Assembly (NCBI GenBank): GCA_030063045.1
Contig: JAQSEB010000115.1
Span: 930,001 to 994,000 of the forward strand
DNA: 64,000 nucleotides
Source: Pratylenchus scribneri
Taxonomy: Eukaryota; Nematoda; Chromadorea; Rhabditida; Pratylenchidae
Direction of reading: 5' to 3'
A model generated the notes under the pieces. That model searched no databases and was not told where the DNA came from. It was given only the letters and a program-made list of their open reading frames with translations. Made by a program: the position numbers and the translations under genes. Below are positions 1 through 11,669 of this stretch, one piece after another (the first letter of the stretch is position 1; each line of letters starts with the position of its first letter).

Positions 1-23
1 AATTATGATGGAAGGGGACTGAC

Positions 24-2186
24 CGGAGAAAGCACCACAGGGGAAAGAATGACGGATTGACTGAGGGCGGGGGCAGCCAGCACGAATGGGGCCGACACAA
101 TGGGCGAAAGGACCACATCCCGCCGGCGTTGCAATGTCCAGGAACGGAGTTCGGCAATTCGATGAATCTGGGGAATTATTCAATTGAATTGTTCCAATTG
201 AATTAAACTGATTTACATCCCTTTCCATGCCCTCCGCAATCATCGATTCATTCACAGCCGAAAGTCGTCCGAATGCCTCAGAATCGTTGAATGGCGATTT
301 TGGTCCATAAATCAGTTCCAATTGTCTTTTGTCCATTGAGGCAAATCCGGTTCGATTCATTTCCTCTTTCTGCAAATTCAAATTTATCCATAAATGGATT
401 TGCCCTTTGGATTACCTGTTTTTGTGTGAATGTTCCCATAAAATGTTCCCAAGTGTCAATTTTCCTCCTCTCATAGTCACCAAATCGTTCGGTCACATTT
501 TCCCGGGAGAAATAAAGTGGCTGGCCATCTTTTCCTAGGATCTAATTATTTTTGTTTAAATTCCATTCAATTTTCCCTCATAATTCTCCCACCTCTTTTT
601 CGTACATTGCTTTTGTCTTTTTCAACAATTTTTGCAATTTATTCGGTGAATTTTCTTCCAATTTCTCATTCATCTCATCACTTGCCCCCTTCTCCCCCAA
701 TTTTGCCAATTTATCCGCTTGTTCATTTATTCCGGCTGCCTCCATTATTAAATTCATCCAATGTTGTTGATCTTGGCTGGAAAAGTTGCTGAGCAATGCC
801 GGCATTGAAATGGCCTTTTCCAAGTTTTGGCCTTTATCATGCATTGAAAGAAGTGAAGGCGAAAGCAAATTCACCTTAAATTACAAATCAATGAAATTTA
901 ATCAATTTTTAAATAATTACGGTCTCATTTTGAGGGGCCATTTCCTCCTCGGCAACAACACTAAATGATACAAATTAAAGGAAAAAAATAAGAATTTGTT
1001 AACGTTAAATTAATTAATTAAAATATTATCATTTTGTAAACATCATTTCATTATCATTAATATTAATAATTCATCAAAATGGCCAATTCCATCCAATGTG
1101 TTCCTTTTCCTTCCTTGATTGGCTTAACAGTTTCGCCCCAATTTTGCCGGTGGAGGAGAATGTGGCCCTCGTTGATCCTTTTCGTCTCCATTTTGACCAT
1201 CCATTTCCTCATCATCTTCGTCCATCCGCATTCTTCGCATTCGTCCACCACCATTTCGAATGGTCATCATTGATGTTGATGAAATGGAGGAGGATGAACA
1301 TTGTTTTTGGCCAACAGAAATTTCCTGAAAATTGCTTTATTCATTCAGAATTTCCCCCATTTTCTTGCCTTTTCCATTTCCTCATCTTCTTCCATGGCCC
1401 GGGCGGCCATCGAAACAATTTTTGAACATTTTGGTGCTTCCATTTCCTGCTTGCCGCATTCTTTGGCCGACAATTTTGCATTGTCCCCATTTGAGGATGC
1501 CGCCTTTGATGTGCTGGGTCCTTCCCTCATTTTTGCCTCATTTCGTTCAATTTCTTCTTTCACTAAATCTTTTCTCAATCGCCGAATTCTATTTTGATCC
1601 TCCAATATTTCAAGTGCAGCCGCATCCTCTTTTTGAAGGAATTTGTTGAATAAAAACAATCCAATTCCCCCTATTCATTTAAAAACCTTCAGTTTCCATC
1701 GCATTTTGGCCATTTTGCTGCCTTTCGGCATTTGCCGCATTCCTCAATGCTGATTGGAATCGCCTGTAGCGCGACCAATCACGGGTATCAATTTCCGCTG
1801 TATTTTGGGGTTCTTTCTTTTTGCCATTTCCCGCCGATGATGTTTTCTTCAATTTATGCAAATTTTCCAACAATTTTACCCGGAATTTTTCAAAAATACC
1901 TCGAGTCCATTTTTACTGTGCCAAATCCAATTATTTTTCAAATATTTAAGCACAATTGGAATTTTTGACACTTTCACTCGTTTTTCGTCCTCATTCACGG
2001 GTACATCAACCACCAATTTTGGTCGAACCTTTATTAATCCAATATTCCACCCAAAATTCCAACCACAAATCTTACTTTGGCCAATTTGATTTCATTATTT
2101 GTGAATGCATTGGAATTGATAGTTGGCAAGGGAATGCCAACAAGAATGGCCCAATTTGCCTTTTTTGATTCCATTTCAACTTCCAT
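24..2186 (-). CDS. MLT-10-like moulting protein, 5' and middle part (cut by left window edge)
   Basis: Ten exons join in phase (2076-2186, 1900-2028, 1687-1846, 1369-1628, 1137-1324, 921-960, 593-874, 416-541, 217-369, 24-167), giving about 531 residues before a GTCAGT donor at the edge. Family signatures from residue about 300 on: [14 protein letters not shown], the [17 protein letters not shown] block, [18 protein letters not shown], then the start of the (V/I)LSP-type repeats ([13 protein letters not shown]). These match the nematode MLT-10 family, needed for moulting in Caenorhabditis. The first 250 residues are basic/acidic low complexity ([18 protein letters not shown]). Two introns use GC donors (1325-1368 and 961-1136). 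If the second one is wrong, the first five exons form a separate gene ending at a TAA at 1124. No signal peptide is visible at the chosen ATG, so an upstream exon may be missing. Assignment of the MLT-10 part is firm; fusion of the N-terminal part is likely. Confidence 0.8.
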
Positions 2187-2524
2187 TATTGACAATTTTT
2201 ATTATTTTTGGCCCTAGAAATATTCGATAATAAAAAAGTCAATATTTCTTTATTTCTTCTAGAAAAATAACATAGGGAGGAACACTTTCTCGCAAGTGGC
2301 CAAAAACCAGTCAAAAATGGAGTAAACAACTGCTTTTTTTTCTATTTTTTTATTACGGCGACCAAAACAAGGGGGAGGGCATAAATAAGGATTTTGTGAA
2401 ATGAGGCACATTCAATTCACCATTCCCATTCTAAATTGATTTCTTTTACGGATTAAATTTGCCCAAAAATTTTCAGAATTCCATCAAAACAAAAATAAAT
2501 TTCCCTGAGGCAATATGAGCAAAA
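2187..2524. other. Intergenic, divergent upstream regions
   Basis: Space between the MLT-10-like gene (leftward) and the next gene (rightward). AT-rich; a TTTTCAG acceptor-like site at 2467-2475 lies 50 bases before the next ATG and could be a trans-splice or 5'-UTR acceptor. No other element recognised. Confidence 0.4.
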
Positions 2525-4305
2525 ATGGAAGAAAATTGCTGGACAAAATTTGATCGGGACAGCAAAGGACAGATCAAGGATTTGTATATTCGACAATTGA
2601 GGGCATTCGATGATCCATTGGAGGAGAATGGAGAAAATGGAACAAAGGTAGACGATGGAAAAGCAAAGAATGGCACAAAAGCACCCCCAGGCGATTTTGA
2701 ACCAGGCATTCAGAAATTGGCATTTTTTCAAGGAAAATCGTGGATTGCTCACAAAAGGGTAAGTTGAGAAATATTTTTGGTGGACAAAGATTAGCCTTTT
2801 TTCTCCTCTCGCCTTAAGGGAAAAGTGGGGATAAACAACCACCTAACCCAACCCAATACCCAAAACCCAACCCATCCAAATCCAACCAAAGCAGTAAAAT
2901 GTGGGTGGGAAAAGGATCGATTCATCAAAAAGCGATAAATTCTTTCATTAGAGCTCAATAAATCTAATTTCGTCATCCAAATTTGGTTTAATTCCCAAAT
3001 TGAATATAAAATGCATAAATATTCTCTATTAATGAGTATTTTCATCAAATTCGCATTTATTTCATTCACATTGGCCAAATTGGCAAATGCAATTTCAAAA
3101 ACACCAATTTCCCCATCAAATTCCACCAAAATCAGTTTTACGGTCTGCCTAAAATCATTCAAAAATGCAAATTTAATTCGAAATATGTAAATTTTCCATT
3201 TAAGCGTGTGCCAATTCCACGGGGCGCACCTGCATCCGAAGTGACCGGATTCCAGTCGATAATTATGCATGGAATGGCAGAATGGGAAAATGGAATTGAC
3301 AAAGAAGTGATCGATTTCCTTGGCCAAGTTCATCCTTTGGTGTCCCGAGATGAGGGAGAGGATAACAAATTTCGGCTGAGCATTGCATTGCCATATGCAT
3401 TCAAAGGTGGGGAAAGGGAAAGGAAGGACAAAAATTGTTGATTTGCCTTAAGGAAATGAAGCGACAAATTTTGGAAGGAATCTGAATGAATTATTGTCAA
3501 TTCCCGGCATCGAGGATTCCATTGGGGCATTCAGCTATTCAGAGGGCGGTCATTTGGCCGAAATGTTGGCCCGCTTCCCAAAACTTGACCCAAATCCAAA
3601 ATACCTTTACCGTTATGATATTCACGTTTATGCGGAGAATGACACTTTGGTTGAGGTGAATATTATTATTATTTATATTATGAATATTAATATTAATTAA
3701 TTTAAAGGATTATTTTGCTGATTTGGAGCATTGGCTGACCACTCAATGGGCTCAACCCCCACCAACAAATTCGCATATTGTCCGACAAGCAAGACTCAAA
3801 TTTGTGTGGGGGAGAGGGGATCAGGGCGAACAAATGTTGGATTTGTTGAAGGAGGTGGAATTTAAGGGGAAATGCCCTCCAACATTCATCATTCAAATCC
3901 ATTTAGCATTTCCAAAAAGCCTCGAATCCATATTCGGATCGACATTCTTTTGTGATTCGATTGGATTGTCCCGGATTCACATTGGAACAATTTCACATTG
4001 AAAACAACAAAAGTTCCGAAATAATGGCATTGGAATTCAAGGATGAGAAGACATTGAAAGGGGATATGGCCATCGACGATTTTGAGACAGAAGAGGAAGA
4101 ACCGGAGGCAAAAAAAGGAAAATCACAAGGAAATGGTTTGGCCGAAGGAGGAGAAAATGGGAAGAATGATGAAGATGAGGAAGAGGAGGAAACCACAATT
4201 TGGAGAAGTTACAAATTGGTGCGAGCATCGGATGGAACTGAATTGGAGCAATTGATGGCCGGACAATTGCCAATAATCAAACGAACATTGAGCATAGTAC
4301 AATAA
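2525..4305 (+). CDS. Unrecognised acidic-tailed nematode protein
   Basis: Five exons (2525-2758, 3205-3406, 3453-3655, 3708-3854, 3907-4305) join in phase to 394 residues. The ATG is preceded in frame by a stop, so the start is fixed. Residues 80-290 are folded-looking (blocks such as RVPIPRGAPASEVTGFQSII, SIPGIEDSIGAFSYSEGGH, HSFVIRLDCPGFTLEQFHIE). Residues about 300-370 are a Glu/Asp/Lys-rich stretch (ETEEEEPEAKKGK, NDEDEEEEE), followed by a hydrophilic end. No signal peptide or membrane segment. The pattern hydrophobic-CPGF-TLEQF-HIEN-..-ALEF faintly recalls lineage-expanded F-box-type proteins of cyst nematodes, but I cannot assign it. Gene structure is confident, function unknown. Confidence 0.75.
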
Positions 4306-4501
4306 TTGAAATGAAGATGAATTGGACACATTCTTTGAATAAATTATTCACAATTGAATGAATATAATATTAAATAAATAAATAAAGTGATGCCATCGGA
4401 ATCCATTCTTTTCCCTTATTAGGCTAATTTTCTTCCTGATTTTGGTGGAATTTTGCCCATTTCTTGCCAAATAAAATTGAAAGGGATTGGCTTTTGGATT
4501 T

Positions 4502-5891
4502 AAACACAAAAAATCAGTATGGGGCAAAACAAAAATCAGAATTAGCTAAAAACACAAAAAATCAGAATTAGATAAAAACACAAAAAATCAGAATTAGATA
4601 AAAACACAAAAAACCAGAACAGCTAAAAACACAAAAAATCAGAATTAGATAAAAACACAAAAAATCAGAATTAGATAAAAACACAAAAAATCAGAATTAG
4701 ATAAAAACACAAAAAATCAGAATTAGATAAAAACACAAAAAATCAGAATTAGATAAAAACACAAAAAATCAGAACAGCTAAAAACACAAAAATCAGAATT
4801 AGCTAAAAACACAAAAAATCAGAATTAGATAAAAACACAAAAATCAGAATTAGCTAAAAACACAAAAAATCAGAATTAGATAAAAACACAAAAAACCAGA
4901 ACAGCTAAAAACACAAAAAATCAGAATTAGATAAAAACACAAAAAATCAGAATTAGATAAAAACACAAAAAATCAGAATTAGATAAAAACACAAAAAACC
5001 AGAACAGCTAAAAACACAAAAAACCAGAACAGCTAAAAACACAAAAAATCAGAATTAGATAAAAACACAAAAAATCAGAATTAGATAAAAACACAAAAAA
5101 TCAGAACAGCTAAAAACACAAAAATCAGAATTAGCTAAAAACACAAAAAACCAGAACAGCTAAAAACACAAAAAACCAGAACAGCTAAAAACACAAAAAA
5201 CCAGAACAGCTAAAAACACAAAAAACCAGAACAGCTAAAAACACAAAAAACCAGAACAGCTAAAAACACAAAAAACCAGAACAGCTAAAAACACAAAAAA
5301 CCAGAATTAGATAAAAACACAAAAAATCAGAATTAGATAAAAACACAAAAAATCAGAATTAGATAAAAACACAAAAAACCAGAACAGCTAAAAACACAAA
5401 AAACCAGAACAGCTAAAAACACAAAAAATCAGAATTAGATAAAAACACAAAAAACTAGAACAGCTAAAAACACAAAAAACCAGAACAGCTAAAAACACAA
5501 AAAACCAGAACAGCTAAAAACACAAAAAACCAGAACAGCTAAAAACACAAAAAACCAGAACAGCTAAAAACACAAAAAACCAGAACAGCTAAAAACACAA
5601 AAAACCAGAACAGCTAAAAACACAAAAAACCAGAACAGCTAAAAACACAAAAAACCAGAACAGCTAAAAACACAAAAAACCAGAACAGCTAAAAACACAA
5701 AAAATCAGAATTAGATAAAAACACAAAAAATCAGAATTAGATAAAAACACAAAAAATCAGAATTAGATAAAAACACAAAAAATCAGAATTAGATAAAAAC
5801 ACAAAAAATCAGAACAGCTAAAAACACAAAAAAGAATTAGCTAAAAACACAAAAAATCAGAATTAGATAAAAAACACAAAAAATCAGAATT
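4502..5891 (+). repeat. Minisatellite A, 25-26 bp unit, about 1.4 kb
   Basis: More than 50 tandem units of the form AAAAACACAAAAAA + (T/C)CAGAA + TTAGAT or CAGCT. Two unit types, one ending TTAGAT (26 bp) and one ending CAGCT (25 bp), occur in blocks and mixed, as expected from repeated local duplication and gene conversion. On the minus strand every unit contains TTTTTAG, a good nematode acceptor-like motif. The same unit in inverse orientation forms minisatellite B at 55280-55885. Confidence 0.97.
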
Positions 5892-5893
5892 AC

Positions 5894-6260
5894 GATAGAG
5901 GAATTGGACGGAAATGCCGGTCCATTCAAAAATGTGAATAAGAAACCAAAGTGTGAAAAAGTATGCCATGGAAATTGGCGAATTGCGGAACAATTCAGCA
6001 AAAATACCGTGGAAAAAGAAGACCATGCTGAAATCGGGTTGAATGGCCAAAATCTGCAAAAATAAAGTGAGAAAAGGATTGAAGAGGGAGGAGGATTGAC
6101 TGGTTGGGCAATGGCAATCATGAAAAGAAGAAGCAAATCGACGATGCAAGTTTGAAGCAGAATTCGACTATGGATTTTCATTTCCTTGGGCGTTTTGTGG
6201 AGAATAAGCCAAAGAAGGGAAAAATTGGTGAAGAAACCGAGAGGAGGACATATCCAATAA
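5894..6260 (-). pseudogene. Nematode chemoreceptor (7TM GPCR) fragment, TM1-TM3 only
   Basis: Two exons, about 6101-6250 and 5894-6053, separated by a 47-base intron (6054-6100). They encode FFTNFSLLWLILHKTPKEMK, SRILLQTCIVDLLLLFMIA and, after the intron, FSMVFFFHGIFAEL up to ISVQFLY, the order found in nematode serpentine receptors: TM1, a KTPKEM-type loop, TM2 with LLQTCIVDL, TM3, and a QFLYR end. The fragment ends at a plausible donor (C|GTAATT) that runs within five bases into minisatellite A. Beyond the satellite the DNA belongs to another gene on the other strand, so TM4-TM7 are absent. The start exon is also unclear. A broken gene copy is the simplest reading; a very long intron is unlikely. 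Confidence 0.7.
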
Positions 6261-6720
6261 TTCCAACAATGAAATTGATCAAAATTAATGAACGTTTCTG
6301 GAATTATTGGTTAATTTAATTATTCTTTGGCTAAAGCGAATAAATTTATTATTTGCATTATTTGCAAATAATTCATCGTCATTCATAAAGAATTGATTAC
6401 TTAATTTCACCCCCCCCCTCTCCCGAAGCATTCTTCAAATTTTGAGGTGCCAATTTATTCCTAATTTACGTAATAAAAGTCACCATTAAAAAGTGTCACA
6501 ATTTTATTCCTCCGAAATGAACTTTATTTTACATTGGCCATTCGATGAATGGGAATGGAAAGTAAGAAGGGAGAATAAATTGACAAATTAATTTCATATT
6601 TAAATGAAAAACTGTGAAAAATGTTCGATAATTGTGAGAATGAGAACTGAAAAGGGGAAGTTGGGTAGATGGAAGGGGCAAAAATGAGGTTGGGAAAGTA
6701 ATTAGAGCAAATACAAAAAA
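6261..6720. other. Intergenic, no feature seen
   Basis: AT-rich, with a short C run near 6412. No reading frame, repeat or RNA gene that I can support. Confidence 0.4.
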
Positions 6721-7264
6721 TTAGCCACACGGATTTTTGCACCAATTTGTAGCCTCCTTCCCATTCCCATTTTGATGGCCAAATCGAATGCCAATTCGGC
6801 AACTGCCAAGCAATGGACAACATTCCTCCTCCGGCCTGCATTTCCTCGGTTGTGCCCTTTCTCTTCCTTTGCCATTCATTGCCGGCACTCCAAGTCGATT
6901 ATTACCCAAAATATTGTTGCTGCTTTTTCTTCCAATTGTTGCCATTGTTGTTGTTGTGGCCAATGCCAATCCGCCTTTTTTTGCCCATTCATTCCTCCAA
7001 TTTGTGGTCTTCCCAATTGCGGCCAATACACCAATTTTTCGTTGTTCTCTTCTCAATTCCTTTTGTTGATCATTTTGTGCCTTTTGCCTATTCAATGCAA
7101 TTAAACCCCTTCCTTGTCCATTTTGTCGGCCACTCGAATTTCCACTCGCTTTTTTGCCCACCAAAATTATACATTGCCTTTCCTCTTTACCGCAAATTCG
7201 TCCGCCGGCACAAACTCTCCATCTTCAAATTCAATCATTTTCATTTTATTAAAATTGTCCCTGT
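6721..7264 (-). CDS. Possible exons of a Lys/Cys-containing protein, linkage unknown
   Basis: A 147-codon frame at 6721-7164 ends in a Cys-rich tail (RKCRPEEECCPLLGSC, NWCKNPCG). Just upstream a second frame (about 7165-7300) reads DRDNFNKMKMIEFEDGEF and can splice at 7189 into RVEIRVADKMDKEG. The frame continues into the end of repeat R1 copy 1. These may be last exons of the PAN-domain gene, a separate small gene, or chance. The middle is low complexity (ATTTTMATIGRK). I could not build one phase-consistent model. Confidence 0.25.
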
Positions 7265-7597
7265 CAATGCCAATAATGTCTAGGACCTTTCCTCTTTGTC
7301 CTACTGTACCCCCTACTTTTTGTCCAATCACTTTGCTATCCTATCAATCAAATATTGCCCCAATCCGCATTTATAAACCAGCCATTTTTCCTCTCATCAG
7401 TTTTTTTGGTGTTCATTTTATTATTAATATATTTTCGCCCTATTGATAAATAATAATTTAAAATTGATTCGCCTCTAATCCATATCCCATTTATTGGACC
7501 ACTGGGGCCTCACAGGTGAAGGTCCGAGGCGAGAGCCTAGGCCCATTCTCGCCCTAACAACTTTAGCCCTAATTCTAATTAGGACTAATAATACCAA
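7265..7597 (+). repeat. Dispersed repeat R1, copy 1
   Basis: Shares CCTACTGTACCCCC, AATCAAATATTGCCCCAATC, GATAAATAATAATTTAAA and CCACTGGGG...CTTAGGC-type blocks with copies near 47.3, 51.6, 53.3 (inverse) and 57.9 kb. It lies just past the last supported exon of the PAN-domain gene, in its intron or 3' flank. Confidence 0.85.
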
Positions 7598-7598
7598 T

Positions 7599-9875
7599 TC
7601 ATCTTTTTGACCTGGCCTGGATGCCAAATGTGGTCCATTGACTTCGTGCCGTGCAAACCGTCCATTGGGTCCATCCCAATCGTTCTCTTCTCGTCCTTTG
7701 CACAAAATCTTCGGCTACTGGTGCTACCATAATAAAATAAAATAATCCAAAATTGGTCCACCCCCTCCCCAATTTTAAACCCCTTTTCCTCGTTCCTCTT
7801 TCTTCATTTGTTTCATCCTCATAATCCTCCTTTTCTTTCCTTCCATTTTTGGTTTGTTGTTCCATTTTTGGCATTGCCATTCTTCCATCGGGGCATCCTA
7901 ATAAATTTAATATTAATTGGGCCATTTTTGTCCACCAGTTTCAAAATAATCCACCAAATCGGATGTTTCCGTTGTGAATAAATCCGGTTGACTTTCTCGA
8001 TCCTTAAAAAATAATATGGCAAAAATTGCATCAAAATTGCCTCTGTGTTCAAAATGCAATTCAGTTGGGGTTCTTCAAAATAGAACATTCCACTGGAACA
8101 TCGGAAACCATAAAGTTGTTGGCCTAAAATGTAAAAAAGGTCAATTTGATGCTATTTTTCTCACTTTTCAGGCAATTATCCAGACATTGTTGCAGCGATG
8201 CCGAATCGATGACCGTTTCCGCAAATCCAACCAAAATCATTTGTGGAAAACGTCGATAAATGTTATTTCGACATTCACTTAAAAAGTGGCATTTTTGGAT
8301 ATAAATAGGGGATAATAACGGGCCTGGCCAATTTTTGGTCCACACAAATTCTCTCCAAATAATCGGTCCCTTGCCTTTGTCTCAATTGGCCATTGCCAAC
8401 GGGCACTGCCGTTTCCGTTGAAAAGACGCATTCTTCGTGTGCTGCCGAATATTCCAATGAATTGCATTGAATTGGCATTGGAAATGTGGCATTGCCTTGG
8501 TCGGCGCACAATTCCAAGCAACGTTGTTCACTTTGAATTCCGGTCATTCTATGCTGGTCTTGTCCAAACAATTCAAAGTCTTTTGTGCGCAGGAAGCGAG
8601 GTACTAAACAATAATATCCAATCCAAATCCAATTCACTTTAATCCACCTTGACCGGGTAAACATCCCTTAATATGTTGTGGCCCATTTAGCCCATCTCCG
8701 CTGCTGCTAAGTTGCCTTGCTCCGCCCAATCTTTGTTGCTGCAAATCTTCATTTTCCTCCTCTTCTCCATTTTCTTCATCCTCATCTTCCTCTTCCGCCG
8801 ATGGCTTCAAAAGGGTCAAACCCGTTCCAGTTTCTTCCTCTTCCTCCTCCTCTGGCCCTAAAGTTGTTAATTTAGTTGAAGGCAATGGAGTGGTCGGGGG
8901 AATTGTGGTGGTGGCCTTTGAAAATACTTTATTTATTCCATTTATTATTGCCAAAATTTACGGTTGAAGTTGTTGGTGTTGGCCAAACAATTGGCCCAGA
9001 AACGAGGGTTGGGACGGCGGCCGGTGGCACTAGAGTTTGTTGGACGCCCATCGCCGGCCCAAATTGATCATTTCCATCCGTTGAATGAATTGAAGATTGG
9101 GCGGGAGGTGGGGGGACACAATGAATGGCAGCCGTTGGCTCAAAATAATCCCGGGTTTGGAAACGAAGAAGTCTGCATGAATGGATGGATGGGGAATGGG
9201 TAATTTGGCTGATTTACCTTGCGGGCGATTGATCCCCAACATGGGCAAAAAGATCGCAAACTTGATTGATATTATCGTAAACAACGGAACGACACGAATA
9301 AATGCCCAATTGGGATCGGAGGCATTGCAATTTACAATGAATCAACGAAATGGATGATCGACGTTCGTACGGTTGGGCATTGACAATTATACTGGGATTC
9401 GAAATGGATTACTATTTTCATTAAAATTCACCTATTTGCATATCTTCTGAAGCACGGATCACCTTCAGCCACGGAAGGGAAATATTCAAATTAAACCCTT
9501 CCTTTTTGACTCACTTAAATCGGGAAGGGCCGTCAACATTTGCCTCTGGGAATCATGCAAATTATCCTCTTCCCCTCCTCCTCCTCCATCCGATGTTCCA
9601 TTCCCCAATTCATTTTCACGTCCAATGAAATTCGAACCACCGTAATTGAATACAGGCATTGAAGGTTTTGGAGAATGGATTCGGCCAATCGTCCTATTGT
9701 TGGCCAAAAGGAGCAATGGCTTATTTAAACGATGCAAAATGGCCTTGAGCAAATTTGGAAATAAAAATTTTTGTGGAATTTGAAAATATACCCTTCCTCG
9801 TGCCGATGAGGCAACTTTATCAAAAATTAATGGCAAAATCAACAAAAAATGGACAAAAAAGTTGCTAATTTGCAT
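7599..9875 (-). CDS. Secreted multi-PAN/apple-domain protein with TSP1-like tail
   Basis: Eleven exons (9515-9875, 9432-9462, 9218-9391, 8962-9172, 8654-8915, 8324-8603, 8165-8277, 8041-8123, 7936-8002, 7781-7897, 7599-7723) close in phase to 607 residues. The N-terminus is a signal peptide (FFVHFLLILPLIFDKVASS). PAN1 (about 122-220) has DPCFRRYAN, ISLIHCKLQCLRSQLGIYSC and a RDYFEPT end. A Thr/Pro and Glu-rich linker follows (260-345). PAN2 (347-440) has RTKDFELFGQ and EQRCLELCADQ; PAN3 (441-530) has RRFPQMILVG, LQQCLDNCL and LVDYFETG. The tail has GWTQWTVCTA, like the start of a thrombospondin type 1 repeat, but stops soon after; an alternative donor at 7611 would continue the gene through repeat R1. 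Two introns have GC donors (8278-8323 and 8003-8040). PAN proteins of nematodes are mostly extracellular-matrix or cuticle-associated. Confidence 0.85.
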
Positions 9876-10831
9876 TTGTAGATGGATGGAAGGATGGAAA
9901 GGGGAAATGCTTGAAGTGGGGAATTATGCAGTCAAAGGATTAAAGGAAAGGGTGGCCGGAAAAGACCATTGAAGGGAAAAGGGGGTTTTGATGGATGGTC
10001 AAGTGGTTGCTGGCAATGGCGCAATTTTCATTTTGTGTTGCTTAAAGTGAGAGTGAAGAGGCCGGCGGCATTCATTCATCCTTTGATGCCAATTAAGTGG
10101 TGGTCATTAAGCAATGTGTTAATTTGGTTTTGTCATTTTGGTTCAAGGACGATGCTTACATAAAATATTTTGAGGAAGCATATTCAACACAGAGAATTGA
10201 CTGACTTTCTTCCACTCTTATTTTTCCCACCTTTTGTTTTCAATCAACATTCTTGGTCAACCAGCATAGAATTGGGTCATTTTCATTCCTTTTCAAGCAT
10301 AAATCCCAATCCCAACACTAGCATGCCCTAATGAGGAGTGCGCGGATTATTGAATGAATGGAAGAAATGGAAAGTTGTGAAAATTTATTCACATCACATG
10401 GAGTGGTCAGGGAAATGGAGGGGAATATTATTTTTTAATTGAAAATATACAAATTAATACTTCGATTCGAAATTATTTATTCACAAGAAAATGACAAAAA
10501 TTTACCATGAAAATGTCATAATAAAATATGAAAAAAGTTAACAAAGAAATGCTATGAATAAATGAGAACCATTTAATAACAAAGTGTTAAAATCATCTGA
10601 TTCAATCAGTGTTCAGCGTTGTTACTTGTTAGTGCAACTGAAATTGGATGGAGTTAATTTATGTGTATTTCTATTTTGGAAATTTTACCAAATGCATTTC
10701 TTCTCAATTTTGAATTGGCACCGCCGAATTCGCTTTCCCTTTGTTAATTTTCCATCTCCAACCATTTTCCCATTTTTTGCTGCTTTTCCTTTCACTAAAA
10801 TTAACATAAATTTATGCGCAAAAAAATGTTA
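9876..10831. other. Intergenic, no feature seen
   Basis: Upstream region of the PAN gene and downstream region of the J-like gene. No spliceable frame, repeat array or RNA gene recognised. Confidence 0.4.
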
Positions 10832-11669
10832 TTAAAACTTGCCTTCCCTTTTCTTCGCCATCTTCTTTGCCTGTTTTTTTGCCTTCTCAATGCGTTCAGC
10901 TTCTTCCCTTTTCTTCATTCGTTCTTCCCTCATTCGAAATGACCGCTCCCGATCCTCGATGTACCATCGATGCCAACTCGGGCCAAACTTCTCATATTGG
11001 TTTTGGTCTAATTTTTCGAGGTGGGCATTGTATTGGCTGCGTCGAGTTTGATTGTCCAGAACGGTGAATGCCTAAAAGAAAAATAAATTAATATTTAATG
11101 AATTGACCAATTGAAATTAAATTTAAATCCATTAACTTTTAAAAATATTAAACTGTCGAAGATTATAATGTTGGCTTGTCCTAGACCCCCCAAACCCAAT
11201 ATGCAATCGATAGATTTCATCAATACTTGTTGTGTTGATTGGTATATAATTTGTCATTGTTTGATCAAAATTGATTAAACTAAACTTATTCAAAATCGTA
11301 ATCAAACTATACTCCTCGATGGGAGCTATCCATTCGATTGGGCAAATGGTTTGGGGTTCTTTCTAGGATAAACCATTAAACTGTTATAATCTTTTCGCCA
11401 TTTTCTTTTTTGCCAAATTAATTATAAACAAAACTACTTACCTCATGAACCCGTTTCAATTTTTGCATAATTTCCTCCGATTGAACGCCTTTGGCCGCCT
11501 CCATTTGCCTTGTCTTCCTGCATTCCATTTCCAGCCGAATTTCTTGACTAAAAAATTGTTAATAATTATTTAATATTTATTTTTATTTTTACATTGTTTG
11601 CCGATAAGCTCGTCGAATATCGGCCGCAGTGGCATCTCGATGAAGGCCCAAAATTTTATAATGATCCAT
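10832..11669 (-). CDS. J-domain-like protein lacking the HPD motif
   Basis: Three exons (11593-11669, 11442-11547, 10832-11071) join to 140 residues. The N-terminus has the start of a J domain (MDHYKILGLHRDATAADIRR) with helix I and helix II, and the domain end is normal (HEAFTVLDNQTRRSQYNAHL). Where a J protein has HPD after helix II this one reads YRQTIQEIRLEMECRKTRQ, so it cannot stimulate Hsp70 in the usual way. The C-terminal half is a charged helix (RMREERMKKREEAERIEKAK) ending in a Lys-rich tail, possibly nuclear or membrane-peripheral. The last intron (370 bases) holds repeat M2. Phases and similarity support a real gene. It may be a small DNAJC-type adaptor, not a co-chaperone. Confidence 0.75.
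11155..11399. mobile_element. MITE-like repeat M2, copy 1 (in J-like gene intron)
   Basis: About 245 bases with inverted ends: left GTCGAAGATTATAA, right complement GGCGAAAAGATTATAA. Internal TAGACCC...CAATCGATAGAT blocks match copies in the ACC intron at 42.1 kb and the innexin intron at 53.1 kb. Too short for a transposase. Confidence 0.65.

Noticed and set aside
4502..5891. CRISPR-like array
   Set aside because: Units are contiguous and nearly identical with no unique spacers, in a nuclear eukaryotic context. It is a minisatellite.
6772..7283. Several plus-strand hydrophobic frames
   Set aside because: Phe/Leu/Pro-rich antisense of A/G-rich minus-strand sequence; no domain or signal and no closing splice pattern.
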